A stretch of 64,000 nt of DNA from Microcyclospora pomicola (taxonomy: Eukaryota; Ascomycota; Dothideomycetes; Capnodiales). This document shows, piece by piece, positions 44,605 through 56,580 of this stretch (position 1 is the stretch's first letter; each line of letters begins with the position of its first letter). Both the position numbers and the translations under genes were made by a program. Under the pieces are notes generated by a model that did not search any database, was not told where the DNA came from, and saw nothing but the letters and a program-made list of their open reading frames with translations. The stretch covers positions 930,001 through 994,000 of the forward strand of contig NHNY01000004.1 of the NCBI GenBank assembly GCA_002786065.1, read 5' to 3'.

Positions 44605-45825
44605 TCACTCCTCACCCCCTTCTTGCACTAAAGCATTCTCCCAACTGCCCAGCCACCGCCACTTCTCCGTGACCCGGCCGAGCTCGCGCAATGCCTCGTC
44701 GACGACCTCATCGCCTTCGCCTACTCCCTTCTCACCCGAACCCCATCTCCCTGCAGCAGTTCCTTTCCAACGACCTTGAAATTCCACGAAAAACACGTAA
44801 TGCCACGCCGCCTCCCCGCTTGGCCGGCTGTTGATGCTCGTCAGGTTGAGGCCGTGCGCCTTGAAGACGGCGAGGGAGTCGGCGAGGGCGCCCGGGCGGC
44901 GGTGCGAGATGGTGAGCGTGAGGAGGGTTTTCCAGCGGCTGCGAGGGGTTGACGAGGGGCTCGTGGTCGTGGCGGTGGGAGATTGGCTGTGCGTATCGTG
45001 TCCTGAGATGCCCGCTGGGATGGATTGCGAGGATGGCGGTGACGCCTTGTTGTCTCGCGTCGCGGATAAGACCAGAAACCGTGTGCAGTTGCCCTTCACA
45101 TCTTCGATCCCCTCCGCCAGAACCGCCAGGCCATTCGACGCCGCCGCGAGACTGCTGGCGATGGCGGCGGAGTGCGGCTCGTCCGCGGCCAGAGCGGCCC
45201 CGCGACTGGTCGACGAGACATCCTGCCGCTCGACGCCGGGGAAGTACTTGCCGAGGAAAGCTTTACACTGGCCCCAAGCCTGTGGGTGGGAGTAGAGCTT
45301 CGTGATGTGGCTGTATAGCTCTGGATCCGAAGCAGACGACGCGGAGTCCGGGTTGGACTGTCCCAAGCCGACGAGACAATGCCGGACGGGCAGGTAAATC
45401 TCGCCCGTCACGAGGAGCGAGGGGTGCTGAGTGGCCGCGCTGGCGAAGAGGTCGAGGGTGAAGACCACCGAGCCATTGGAGGAGTTCTCAAAGGGCACGA
45501 CGCCGTGGGTGGCGGCGCCGCTGTGTACGGCGGCGAAGACGGCCGCGATGCTCGATTCGGGGGACAGACTGTGCTGCGCTTCTGGGAAGCGCGTGAGAGT
45601 GGCCTGGAGAGACGAGGATTCATGTTAGCTATTGTTTCAGTTTCTGGCATTGGGGTGTGGTAGCTGATTTGCTCAATTATCGCAATGAGAGCGGTGGCAT
45701 TGGACTTTTTCATCGCCGAGTCTTTGATTCTTCAGATAAAGGAAAGAGATCTTGAGTCTTACCTGGTGTGTATATGTATTCTCCGGGCCCAGGAACGCAA
45801 TCACGGGCTTCTCCTGCGATGTCAT
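44605..45825 (-). CDS. PHA2: Prephenate dehydratase
   Basis: It converts prephenate to phenylpyruvate in phenylalanine synthesis. Exon 1 (45825-45763, MTSQEKPVIAFLGPENTYTH) and exon 2 (45603-44605) flank a 159-nt intron and encode 353 residues. The catalytic PDT domain has FLGPENTYTHQA at the start, PFENSSNGSVV, EIYLPVRHCLVG, and the NCTRFLVLS motif with the catalytic Thr-Arg-Phe. A regulatory ACT domain follows (about 245-345; LTISHRRPGALADSLAVFKA, then HGLNLTSINSRPS), expected to bind phenylalanine. A Ser/Thr-rich insert separates the two domains. The exon-1 start is the only ATG that gives the canonical N-terminus. Confidence 0.94.
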
Positions 45826-46646
45826 CTCGAGAGTCTGTGTAAGGTAGGTCGTGTATAACTGTGCTGCCTGATGCTCGAACCAAAGTTGTTTAAAATGGTG
45901 CTATATACACGCGGTGGACAGGAAGCGGTAGTGATATCTTCCGTGTCAATCGTGATGTGTATATCATCGTGGTATGCACTGGTTGTCCCGAATCTTTTCA
46001 CCCTTGCATCGTTCCGTGAAAAGTCAAGGGCAGTTTGAGCCATTTGAGAAGTATGGCGAGGTCGTGGTGTCGCCGGCAGTACCAAAACGATGGGCGCATC
46101 GGCTACAGGTTGCCGGAGTGCTAAAATACGTGCATTGGAGATACCCACCGTCGATCAGACCACGATCTCACGAGAAGCATTCTGCGAGTATGTCACGTTT
46201 GGGAGGTGTACGGACAATAGGACTCGAAGCTGACAGGGAATGGTGCAACGCGTTTGTCATCAAGCTTGATACGGTATGTTCAATTTCATTTGCAGGTTTG
46301 CTATGTGTGTGTGACCTCTGCAAGCTTTTTGAGTTACACATGGTCTCAAGAACAAAAATGAGTGTGGAGAGCATAGCGTTGGGTACTCGCGGGAGCCGTT
46401 CGTGTTGGATGTGCATTCAAGTGGCTCACGAATCACGAGCTACTACGTCTTCTTTCATCATGCGATGCACAGCCGATATCTAGTCTGATCTACCAGTCGT
46501 GATTGCAACCGAGTACACCGACGGCAGTGGTGCCCAGTTACGAGGCGGAAGCGGTGGCGGGGTAGTCGAAACAGATACGCTCTGCTTCAGTGGAGATGAC
46601 ACCTGCTTCGCATGTTAGTGGGAGTTGACCGGCTGTAGTGGGAGCA
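45826..46646. other. Intergenic between PHA2 and eRF1 3' region
   Basis: A plus-strand open frame at 45974-46483 (169 codons) has no recognisable content and I do not call it. The right part (46490-46646) lies downstream of the in-frame extension behind eRF1 (see findings). Confidence 0.5.
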
Positions 46647-46907
46647 TCAGCTGGTGCGCACCTTGGGCCGATTCGTCAACGCGATGGCTGGTGCAGTTCG
46701 CACCACCGCACGCTGCGCAAGCGTACGCGATGCGCTGTAGACAACCTCCTCCTGCTCACTGGTCGCCTGCTCCACATCTTTGACTGCCGAAGTGATGGCA
46801 GGGGCAGCTTGGGCTTGCTGCCGGCGGGGCGTCACCGTCGAATCTCCAGTGCGTGGGACTGGTAGGTCTGCGGTTGACGCCTCGCTCTCTGCGAGGTTGC
46901 CATATTG

Positions 46908-48269
46908 TCAATCTAGTCACAAGTTAGCTTGATCAGTGTCAGCGTGCTGGACATCTGTGATACACGTACCATCGTAGTAATCATCTTCGGAGTCAACATC
47001 AGCAAGTTGCTCAAAGTTGAGCTTGTAGCGCATGATCGCGCCAATACCACCGAATCCTTTCACGAACTGGTTGCCCTCGGAAGAACGATCAGAAACGAAC
47101 TCTAAAGTAGCACCGAAATCGCGGTACTTCTCCGCCAACCACTCGAGGAAGGGCATCTGATCCACGACATCCATCTCTTGACCCGTGTCCTTATCCATGA
47201 AGATGCTGCGGTCGGCCTCTTGAGCTTTGGTGACATTGAGAATGATTTGAGAACCCTCGCTGGTCTTCAGCTCCCAACGCGTCATCTCCAAGTTCTCGAA
47301 TACAATCAATGTCTCAGCTGCACCAGCTTCGAGCGCTTTCAGTGTATCGTCAATACCGTAGCAGACCTTGCCGGTATCTTGGCTGATCTCGTCAAAGTAC
47401 TTGTTGATAAGCTTCTTCTCCTGGATGAATTTGACGTTGGACAAGGTTTCGGAAGAAAGTTCAATGGCCTGGTTGAAACCGTTCTCGCCACCATAACTGA
47501 CATCGACGACCTTGACAACCTTGGCGGAGAGTCGTCCGTCGAAAAGATCTGACTGGTTCAGGTCGTTTTTGAAGTCGGCAGATCCAGCGAGAATCAGACC
47601 AGCCACATTCACCTTGTCAGCGGTGATGAAGTTCTGCACAGCCAGCTCGGCGACCTTGCGAACGTAGTTGTGACGCTTCTCCTCTCGTAGACGGGCGAAA
47701 CGAAGGGCGGACTGTCCACCACGGCCGTGCTTCTTGGGGAGATCGACGCTGAACTTTTGCACGACTTCGCGAGTGTTTCCTGAAAGAGTACCGAAAAGTG
47801 CACCGTTGCCGTCCATGATGATGAACCCAAACTTCTGGTCTGACTCCAAGAGCTCACTCAAAGCTTCAGTGTGAAACTTGTTGTCACAAAGGTAGAGTGA
47901 GGTGTTGATTGGCTTGAAAGGCTCAAAGTCGATGTTGATCCTCCTCTCTTTGCCTTCCGAAGTGATGATTTCACCACAGTAGACCACCAGGCCATTTGGA
48001 GGGACCTTGCTGTACAGCTTCAGTCTCTGCTGGGTCGACGTGATGGCTGACAACACAGAGAGACGGTTGACACGGGACTTGATGTTGGATGCCGTTCCGA
48101 ACTCTTCAGCCAACATCTTGGCGGCTCGCGAGACCTGGTCTTTCGGAGGAATGATCAAGCTGATCATGGAGGTTCCGTTACCGCGAGCGGCTTCCAGGCG
48201 CTTGATCAGCTTCTTGACCTTCCATATCTCGATGTTCTTCTCCGCTTCGTTCGCTTGCGGGGCCGACAT
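46908..48269 (-). CDS. SUP45: Translation termination factor eRF1
   Basis: It recognises all three stop codons and triggers peptide release with eRF3. Exon 1 (48269-46970) encodes 433 residues. A 57-nt intron (46969-46913, GTACGT...GACTAG, branch CTAAC) separates it from a last exon that gives only AT and the TGA stop (46912-46908), so the protein ends EDDYYDD (434 residues), as expected. Diagnostic motifs are TASNIKS and YLCDNKF in domain 1 (stop decoding) and [14 protein letters not shown] in domain 2 (the catalytic GGQ). If the intron is retained, the protein reads on for a different 17-residue tail (ending DQANL). The in-frame sequence behind the TGA stays open for 86 more codons. Confidence 0.96.
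46913..46969 (-). other. Penultimate-codon intron of eRF1
   Basis: Donor GTACGT, branch CTAAC, acceptor GACTAG. It splits the last Asp codon (G|AT). A second acceptor, CTCGCAG ending at 46889, is in the same phase and would skip the stop codon. Confidence 0.85.
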
Positions 48270-49610
48270 GTTGGAGCTGGGATGAGCGGGTGTCCTCGCT
48301 CGTTACCTAAAAGTCGAAGAAGTGTCGAGTTAGTGAGGTAGAGGAGAGGAGGGGGAGAATGAAGTCAGCTGGAGTGGCAGGGCACATCGGAAAAATGATT
48401 TGTCCCTCGGAGGGTCCAACACGTGCATGCTGTGGCAATACGCGCGCTGCCTCAGGAACGATGGGCTGGAGGGGCATAGTGACGCGCAAATTCGACGCAA
48501 GCAAGCAAACAAATCGCACCAACATACCTTGACCGCTGCTGTCTCGAAAAGATGAAGGTGAACGGACAGTCCCTGGATGATTCGAAGACGTCGAATCTGT
48601 AGTGGGTGACGTCGGGTGGAAAATTGACGGGACTGCCCCTCCATTTCGCTGCGCGGGCCGCGTTCACATCCTTTTCTCCCACCAACCTTGGAAGAACATC
48701 GGCACTGCTCGGAAGAAGTGCTTAGCGGTGATGAGTGTGGAGGTGGGCACTTCGTCTCCGATCGGCCTTGTGTTCGCGTAGAACTACTGGCGGGGACTGT
48801 AGAATGGCGGGAGTCTTGATGAGTATGGACCGTGGCCAAGCCTTTCACTTACTGGACAGGCGATTCGAGCAACATATCGTTCGAGAAGGATTACACCGAT
48901 GGGTTTGTCTATCCTCTCATCGGCTCCTACAGTGACTACTGTCCTCCATTCCGGATCGTGGTATCTGGATAGACTTTAGGCGGATCACTTGCTACATTAC
49001 TGACACTACGACATGATTGGCGTCCCGGGACAGCTAGCAGGACATTGGACATACGACGATACCAATACCAGCATCGGCACCAATATCAACATCAACATAA
49101 AGATCAATGATGGCTTGTCCTAACACAGGTACTTGTTAGAACTTGAGCATAGGGCGAAGAGTATCCTACACACATAGGTCTTCTGATTCTAGGACTCCGT
49201 CGTCTTCCCGCCTAAAGCATTTGTACTAGGGTATCAGCCAGTCAAGAATTACCGTTCCATCTCAATCCGCTCCAACATGCACAGTATCTACCGTAATCTG
49301 CAGATAAGACTGGATCCATCCTGACAACTACAACATGTAGATAGCCCTCGCCCTGCATGTCATCATCCATGTCCTTATGCGTCCATCCTGGCTCTGTGCC
49401 GCCAATGCTCCTGTTCTGCAAAGACATTTCTAGCTCATATCCTTCAAGTCTAGCCTTCTAGCTATTCCCCGCAACCTCGAGTACTCTACCGGCGTGATCA
49501 ACGAACGTGACTTGCATAAATTATCCTTCCTATATTCTACGGACGACGGTCGATTGGCACTGGGACTCTGCATCCAGTTCGTCCAGCCGCTTTCTGCGTG
49601 AATAGCAGAT
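48270..49610. other. Divergent promoter region, eRF1 / vacuolar transporter
   Basis: No gene is seen in these 1.3 kb. Open frames at 48330-48848 are unrecognisable and probably lie in the eRF1 leader. A short imperfect ACCAATA/ATCAACA-rich stretch lies at 49066-49110. Confidence 0.55.
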
Positions 49611-51696
49611 ATGCCGTCGACGCGCCAGCCCATCCCCGCCGACTGGGCAACATACGAGAGCGGAGGACGCCAGGGATCTGCCGACTCCAACGCGAGCGAG
49701 CACCGAATCACCTGGGATGAGGGAAGTCAAGAGCGGAGTGGCTCGACCGGACGGAGACAACTACGGCCCAGCTCCGTACAAGAACACCATGAGCAAGAGC
49801 TGCGACGGAGACGGTCGTCCATGGCCGTGCGCGTGCACGCCCTCCGACAAGCCGGTGGCGTGAACTCCTTGGACAACTTCGCGGCGAGTTGGCAGCGTGC
49901 CGCGGGCTTCATCGAGATCGCGCCGGTCAGGCAAAGTTTCCGGATTGCGGATGAGGAGGGAGTGAGGGATGAAGAGGACGGGAACAAGGATAGCCGGACG
50001 CTGGTGAGGGAGGCGTTGGCAGCACAAGCAGGGGACGAGAGTCATGCGGTGTTTGAGGATGAGGACGATGAGACGTCAAGACTCACATCAAGAGCCGTCT
50101 CGCACGATAACGTGCATGAGTATGCGGATTCTGGCGCGGCTTCAGAGCGCACGTCGTTGTTGCGGCCGCCTCCAAGACATGGCCACGGGCATGAAGACAG
50201 TATCATATCTATTGAGCCACAATTGGGCTCACAGTTCGGTGGCAGCTATGGCAGTACGTTATGCAAAGTTTCGAGTCCAATGTCCAACTACTGACAATCT
50301 CGCAGCAACATGGGGATCCTTGGCTTCACGGGTAAACGAACCATCCATGAGACATGCTGGACGTCTTTTCCGACAACAGCAACAAAAAGGCGTCAATGAA
50401 CCCGACAAGGAACGGGAACCTTTGTTGGTCAAGCAGGTCCAGGAAGACGATGGCAAAGTGGTCAATGTAGTCGTTGGCCAATCGACCCTACCGCAGACCG
50501 TGTTCAACAGCGTCAATGTCTTGATCGGCGTGGGACTTCTGGCATTACCCCTAGCCATGAAGCTAGCCGGCTGGATCCCTGGACTCATCTTCTTCGCGTT
50601 CGCGGGCATCAGTACCAGCTATACTGCTAAGATCCTAGCAAAATGCGCCGACGTCGATACGAGTCTCATCACCTTTGCGGATCTCGCTTTCGTCTCCTTC
50701 GGTCCCTGGGCACGCATCACCACGTCCATTCTCTTCAGTCTCGAATTGATCGCGGCCTGTGTGGCCCTCGTCGTCCTTTTCGCCGACTCACTTGATGCCC
50801 TCATCCCTGGTTGGGGACTGACCGAGTGGAAGATCGTCTGCGGCATCCTCATCATCCCCCTTGGGTTTGTGCCGCTCCGCTACCTTTCCTTCACCAGCAT
50901 CTTAGGGATTCTCTCCTGCTTCGGCATGGTTCTCGCCATCTTCATCGATGGCCTGATCAAACCCAACACTCCCGGCAGTCTTCGAGAACCAGCCAAGACC
51001 CATCTCTTTCCCACGAACTGGATGACGCTGCCCATTGCGTTTGGCATCCTCATGAGCCCCTGGGGCGGTCACTCGGTCTTCCCCAACATCTACCGCGACA
51101 TGCGACATCCGTACAAGTATCGGCGCGGCGTCAACATCGCCTACGTCTTCACCTTCCTCCTCGACCTCTTCATGGCCGTCGCCGGCATCCTGATGTTCGG
51201 TGACGGCGTCAAGGACGAGATCACCCGCAACATCCTCACCACGCGCGGGTACCCCGAAGGCATCAACTACTTCCTCGTCGTCTGCGTCGCCATCATCCCG
51301 CTGACCAAGATCCCGCTCAACGCGCGCCCCATCGTCAGCACGCTCGAGCTCTTCCTCGGCCTCGACAACCGCGCCCTCGCGACCAACGCCTCCCTGACCG
51401 GCCTGTCCGGCCTGACGCGCGGCATCCTCAAGACCGCCGTGCGCATCCTCACCACCGTCATCTTCGTCATCCTCGCCATCCTCATCCCCCAGTTCGACAA
51501 GATCATGAGCCTGCTCGGCGCCGTCGCCTGCTTCACCATCTGCATCATCCTGCCCTGCGCCTTCCACCTCAAGCTCTTCGGCCCCGAGCTCAGCCGCGCC
51601 CACAAGGCCATGGACTGGTCGCTCATCGTCGTCAGCACCCTGCTCGCCCTCGTCAGCACCGCGTTCAACTTCTTGCCCGAGGACGTCTTTCGTTGA
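49611..51696 (+). CDS. AVT1: Vacuolar amino acid transporter, AVT1-type
   Basis: A secondary transporter that moves amino acids across the vacuolar membrane with protons. Exons 49611-50253 and 50306-51696 give 677 residues. The N-terminal ~265 residues are cytosolic and acidic/Ser-rich (ESGGRQGSADSNASEH, RTSLLRPPPRHGHGHED). The AAAP (Aa_trans) domain follows, with about 11 membrane segments. It begins STLPQTVFNSVNVLIGVGLL, the usual family entry, and contains SPWGGHSVFPNIYRDMRHP and PLTKIPLNARPIVSTLE. Codon use turns strongly G/C-ending after about 51000, which also creates a long shadow frame on the opposite strand. Assignment to AVT1 rather than another AVT rests on the long N-tail and domain style. 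Confidence 0.9.
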
Positions 51697-52686
51697 CCCC
51701 GTTCCGTCGCGCAGTCGTGTTCTTCACATATCGCGAACCCTGCAGTCTGAAGGTGTACTGCATCGTCGTCTATGCATGGTGTCTGATTTAAATAGCAGGA
51801 GAAGACAGTATATCATTCAACAACACAACAATAAGTTACTAATCGCATCACATCACTTCGCATCATATTGCATTCTAGGCCATCACGTGGAGCTTCGACC
51901 AGTCTGGTCTTCGATTCGCGGCAGTTTGACTACATCGCTCGGCGTCATTGGGTCGGACTACTCGTTTTCTGGGACAGTTTGGGTTTGTACCTTAGGGGTA
52001 CGGCAGGCTGCGCGTCGTATTGTCGATTGAGGTGCCTTATTGTTTGATCTTAAGTGGGGTGTTCTAGTACTATACAAACTTCACTCGTGCAGACGTACAG
52101 GTACATGAGTATATGTCAAAAATGATGGATACATTACTGTACGTTTTCTTGGCTGAGATCGTGCCGATTCGTGTTTTCGTCCCTGGCTTCCTCATGGGGT
52201 CATTTAGGCATGGCTTACAGAGGTGTACGTTCGTCTTCACAGCCCATCGTACCTTATTGTGGCACGAACATATCGATGCCCCTCGCTCTGAAGGTCGTGG
52301 ATGTCTCTATCTGAGGTTGATTGGCCTACGTACATGAGATAACTAGAACATAAAACTGTGTCATGGGACAAAAAGATACTGAATTGAGGACAAAGAGAAG
52401 CAAGAAAACGCCTTTAAGTCTAACAGTAAGGTAGGTAGGTTCCTTTTTCCAGCGTTGCCCAAATACAGCTGGAGATTCTGCTCAGGCTCATCTCTAAGCG
52501 CCGCATGTTCATCACCGCGTATGGCATCATTATGTATTCGTGGATCATGTAATCTGCCATCGCGTCGTCTATGACCTGCCGGAAGGAAGGTGGTGCTTTG
52601 CGGATAGAACCATTGCACATGAGTCCTTCGGCGTATGACAGAGAGCAGAGCTGCTGCATCGAGCTTATGTCGCTTCGACGAGATGC
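51697..52686. other. Convergent intergenic region
   Basis: This contains the 3' regions of AVT1 and ARB1. No gene is recognised; the open frames here are short and non-descript. Confidence 0.55.
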
Positions 52687-54626
52687 TTACACGCTACCAC
52701 TGGCAAGCATCTTCTTTCGGAGATGGTTCTTGTATGAGCCGATGCTGCCGTCCCATCGTGTCACGGTCTTGTTCTCGCACACCATGATGTCCTTCGCGAT
52801 CTTGTCCAGAAGTCTGTAGAAAGGTGTTAGTAAGCTGTTGCATCACTGACATAAGATGGGTTAGATGTTACGTACCTGAAATCGTGAGACACGACGACAA
52901 CACCACCAGAGAAGGCATTGATGGCATCAGCCAAACTGTCAATGGTAGGAATATCCAAACCGTTCGTCGGCTCGTCAAGCAGCAGCATGTTAGGGCCTTC
53001 AATGGCGAGAAGTGCGAACACGATTCTGCTCTTTTGACCTTCTGAGAGTGTGCCCATCAGCGCTGTCTGCGATTCACCACTGAGACCATATCGTCCCAAC
53101 TGCTGACGCCAGTATTGGTAGTCTTGAGACTTTTCGGGGTACTTGTCACGAACGAATTCGAGAGCGGATTTGTTGAGGTCGAGCTGCTCAGCGGAATGCT
53201 GGCTGTACATGCCAAGCTTCAAGTGAGTGTGGCGGGAGACAGAGCCAGATGTGGGCGAGAGCTTTCCAGTGAAGATGCGAAGAAGCGTGGACTTTCCAAC
53301 ACCGTTGGGTCCGACAAGTGCGGTTCGGCTGTCCATGTCAACACCGAAATCGAGGCTCTCGTATAGGTTGTCCTTAGTGACGCCGGAGTAAGAAAAGGTG
53401 ACGTTGTCGAGAGACAACACGGGCGGTGGGAGTTTCTCAACATCCGCGAATCTGAAGGTAAAGACACGATCCTGGTGAACTGGCTGGATAAAACCATCTG
53501 CCTCCATCTTGTCCAAAATCTTTTGTCGCGACTTGGCTTGTCGCACCAAGTTCGCATATGTACCTGCCTTTGCGATGAACTCCTTGATGTGCTTGATCTC
53601 GTCTTGCTGCTTCTCGTATGCCTTCTGTTGGTTCACCTCGTTCTCTGATCGTGTCTTCATGTACGAGTCGTAGTTACCTCCGAAGTAAAGGAGCTGCTTC
53701 AGACGCATGTCGATCATGTTGGTGCACACACCGTTCAGGAAGTCCATGGAGTGGGAAACGAGAATGAGCGTGCGGTCCCACTTCTTTAAGTACTCTTCAA
53801 GCCACACACAAGCCTCGAGATCCAAATGTGCAGTGGGATCGTCGAGAAGCAAAAGGGAAGGCTTGACGAAGAGCGCCTTGGCGAGCGCAACACGCATACG
53901 CCATCCACCAGACATGTCTTTGGTCTTCTTGTCCATAGTAGTCTTGTTGAATCCGAGACCAGTCAAGATAAGAGAGGCACGAGTCTGGAATGTAGACGGG
54001 TCCATGCCGTCAATACGCTCGTACAACTCCTCGAGCTTGGGGCTGTCAGGGCCATCGGTCTCCAGGATTCGCTCTGCCAAGTCTTCCAACCTCTTCATTT
54101 CTGCTTCTGCTTGGTTCACGACCCAGCGTAGGGCACCAGTGTCCGATGGCTCGGCACCCTCATTCAGGAGGTAGATGTCGATGTGGTCGGGGAAAGGAAA
54201 CTCGCGCTTGTGAATGGCCTTGAGAAGGGTGGATTTACCACAGCCGTTCTCTCCAAGAAGACCATATCTTCGGCCGTAGTTGACCTCAAGTGTGGTATCG
54301 TTGAAGAGAGGCTTGCCGTGGAAGACAAGCGAGGCAGATGTGATCTTGACATCGCGACTGGCTTCAAGGGACGCCAATACACCAGTGGTGACTCGGTCAG
54401 AGATACCGTCCTCGTCTTCTTGTAGCGCAAGTTTCGACACCTTGTCTGCTAGTGCTGACGCAGGCTGTTCGGAGTCTGGAAGAGGGTTGCCATCGCCGTC
54501 GAGAAGTTTGGGGGTGGTGGCACCGGAAGCGTTCTTGGACGCTGCCTTGGATGCCGCGGTCTTCTTGGGTTCTTTTCCAGCGGCGGCCTTCTTTGCGTCA
54601 CGCGCTGCCTTGGATGCGGAAACCAT
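52687..54626 (-). CDS. ARB1: ABC-F ATPase Arb1
   Basis: A soluble twin-cassette ATPase that shuttles with 40S and 60S precursors in ribosome biogenesis. Exons 54626-52876 and 52813-52687 give 625 residues (yeast 610). The long frame alone ends with a false tail inside the intron; splicing gives SHDFRLLDKIAKDIMVCEN and the C-terminus MLASGSV. Cassette 1 has GENGCGKST, KDMSGGWRMR and LLLDDPTAHLD; Asp in place of the catalytic Glu is normal for Arb1. Cassette 2 has GPNGVGKST, TLSEGQKSR and LLLDEPTNGLD. The ABC-F linker between them is helical and Gln/Lys-rich. The N-terminus is Lys/Ala-rich and low-complexity. There is no membrane segment. Confidence 0.96.
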
Positions 54627-55063
54627 CGTGAAGACAACAAGTGAAGTAAAAGTATAGAGGAAAGGAAGGAAGTTTGTGTTGGAGATGAAGGTGTTTTTTC
54701 AACACAACAGTGGTGAGAGGCTTTAGGTGGAGGGGTACTGTACGTCGAAAATCTAGCGGGATGATTTTGTTGCTTCTGACGAAAGATCCCTGCTAGCGTC
54801 ATAGCGCAAGGGTCTACTTTGGTCTCATCGTCCGCCGCCACGATGCAGTGATAATGGTCATACCAAGACAGCCCCTATGCCTTTCAATTGGAACGAGTAT
54901 CTACTTCACGGCTAGATGCAGTTGGAGATGTATACAGCGAAGGTGGCTATCGCCATCGCCAAGTCTGAACAGCTCACAAGAAAGATGGTTTGCTTAAGGT
55001 TGAAATTGAATTCTTGGTACTCTAGCAAAGATGAGCATTCTTAGGTCATCTATCCAAGTGTTC
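54627..55063. other. Intergenic, ARB1 promoter / RNase III 3' side
   Basis: No gene or motif is seen. Confidence 0.6.
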
Positions 55064-56332
55064 TCAACGACGATCCTGCTTCGCGGCAGTATTGAGCAAC
55101 AACTTCGCCATGGCAGCTTTCTCTTCATCCTTTGAAATGCTGCCGCCATTTGACGCAACCTGGGTCTTCGTGTCAGTCTTGGGATGAGAACCACTGCCTT
55201 GTCCGAGCCCATCACGCCCCTGTGCCAACTCCTTTGTTTGACGGCGCATATCTCTGGCCTGTCGACACTGTTGTGCGCATTCCTCAACAATGGCTTTACT
55301 TTGGCCGTGCATCGCGTTCGTTGCCGCCCAGTTCCCTGCCTCTACTTTATTCTTTCCTTCACCTCTGCCTATCTCCAGTCTCTGGTGGCCATAGCCAGTA
55401 AGATAGAGAGCAATGAAATGTCTGTTCTGCCCCAGCATCTCACCCTTGAGTTCCACCGAGTCTTGATATGTCTCGTACTGGAGCTTGATGGAGGCATCGA
55501 GCTGAATCTGCCGCTGTAAATCGGCCTTTGCACAAGGATTGTAGATATTCGACGGATCAGCTGCAGCTTCATGAGTCATGTTGAGATTGATGTGCCGATA
55601 CTGCTCTCTTTGGGTAACCTCGTACAGTTTGGGAGCCCAAAGCCCGAACAACCATTTTTCTGCAACGGCAAACCCGTGTTCAGGGTCCGATAGAACAACA
55701 GCAGCAACGTACGCCTCGAAAACATCGCCCAAGATTTTGTTGAAACCCTTGTTGCTTCTGTTCGTCGCTTGCATATTTTCTAGATCCCCAACCTTGACAA
55801 GCTTGTCAAAGCCATATGCCCGGCTGTATTCGGACAGCGTCTCGTTCTTCACGAGAAGCTCTCGAAGCTGGGACATCTGACCGGCAGTGGACAGATCGTA
55901 GAATCGATCCCATATCAATCGTGAGGCGAATAGTTCGAGATATGCATCGCCAAGAAACTCTAAGCGTTCGTAGGTGATGTCTTGGAATCTTCCTGAGGCT
56001 GATGAAATAACAGTACGGTCGTACGTATTGATACTGCTTTTGTGAGTGAAAGGTGCAGTGCTGAAAGACTCATCGATGGGAGGTAATGGTGGCAATTCTG
56101 ACGGGACTTGATACTTCACATGAGGGGAAACCTGCCCAAGCGTACCCCTCGATGGCGGTAGCTTTTCGATTGCACCGACATAAGAGTAAGACTGACGATG
56201 GTTGGAGTCATGTCGCTTCGACTCCACTTGATGCTGATGTGCAGGTTGTTGGTGTGTAGACCTGTGTTTCTTTTTGCTTTGCGAGTAACGATCGGATGTC
56301 TCTGCATCGTAAGAACGCTTGCGGGGTTCCAT
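55064..56332 (-). CDS. RNT1: RNase III, Rnt1-like
   Basis: A nuclear double-strand-specific endonuclease that trims pre-rRNA, snRNA and snoRNA precursors. From the Met at 56332 it has 422 residues. A basic, His/Gln-rich N-tail with nuclear-signal-like KKKHR leads to the RNase III domain (about 100-235), with signature RLEFLGDAYLEL and GDVFEAYVAA holding the metal-binding Glu and Asp residues. A dsRNA-binding domain follows (about 290-370, AEAGNWAATNAM-like ending). The frame is open 63 codons further up, to an ATG at 56521 (MRRLYFGTRLTRSEAQLY); that start would add a possibly mitochondrial-type leader. I prefer 56332 because family N-termini are charged, but this is uncertain. Confidence 0.9.
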   Translation of the reverse strand: MEPRKRSYDAETSDRYSQSKKKHRSTHQQPAHQHQVESKRHDSNHRQSYSYVGAIEKLPPSRGTLGQVSPHVKYQVPSELPPLPPIDESFSTAPFTHKSSINTYDRTVISSASGRFQDITYERLEFLGDAYLELFASRLIWDRFYDLSTAGQMSQLRELLVKNETLSEYSRAYGFDKLVKVGDLENMQATNRSNKGFNKILGDVFEAYVAAVVLSDPEHGFAVAEKWLFGLWAPKLYEVTQREQYRHINLNMTHEAAADPSNIYNPCAKADLQRQIQLDASIKLQYETYQDSVELKGEMLGQNRHFIALYLTGYGHQRLEIGRGEGKNKVEAGNWAATNAMHGQSKAIVEECAQQCRQARDMRRQTKELAQGRDGLGQGSGSHPKTDTKTQVASNGGSISKDEEKAAMAKLLLNTAAKQDRR

Positions 56333-56580
56333 ACCAGCTCTCCTCAGCGCTGCAATGGATACTGTGGCAGCGATGAGATGAACGAGTGCTGAGATCTGCT
56401 TTTTATCGGTGTACGTCCGGTGTGGGAAAGTATTGTGCTGATAAGAGTGAATGGTGCCTCCAGTCTCATAAAGTTGTGCCTCACTTCGCGTGAGTCGAGT
56501 GCCGAAGTAAAGCCGGCGCATTCCAACACCTCATATGCCTCCCCATCAGAGCATTCAGCGTATGTGAAATACCATCAATC
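56333..56580. promoter_or_regulatory. Short divergent promoter, RNT1 / RSM27
   Basis: Only 248 bp separate the two start codons, or 59 bp if RNT1 starts at 56521. Confidence 0.5.

Noticed and set aside
45974-46483. A 169-codon plus-strand frame
   Set aside because: No recognisable motif, odd composition and no splice support; it lies in the PHA2 promoter / eRF1 downstream area.
50902-51603. A 233-codon open frame antisense to AVT1, rich in Glu, Asp and Gly
   Set aside because: It mirrors the G/C-ending codons of the transporter gene; composition is that of a shadow frame, with no domain.
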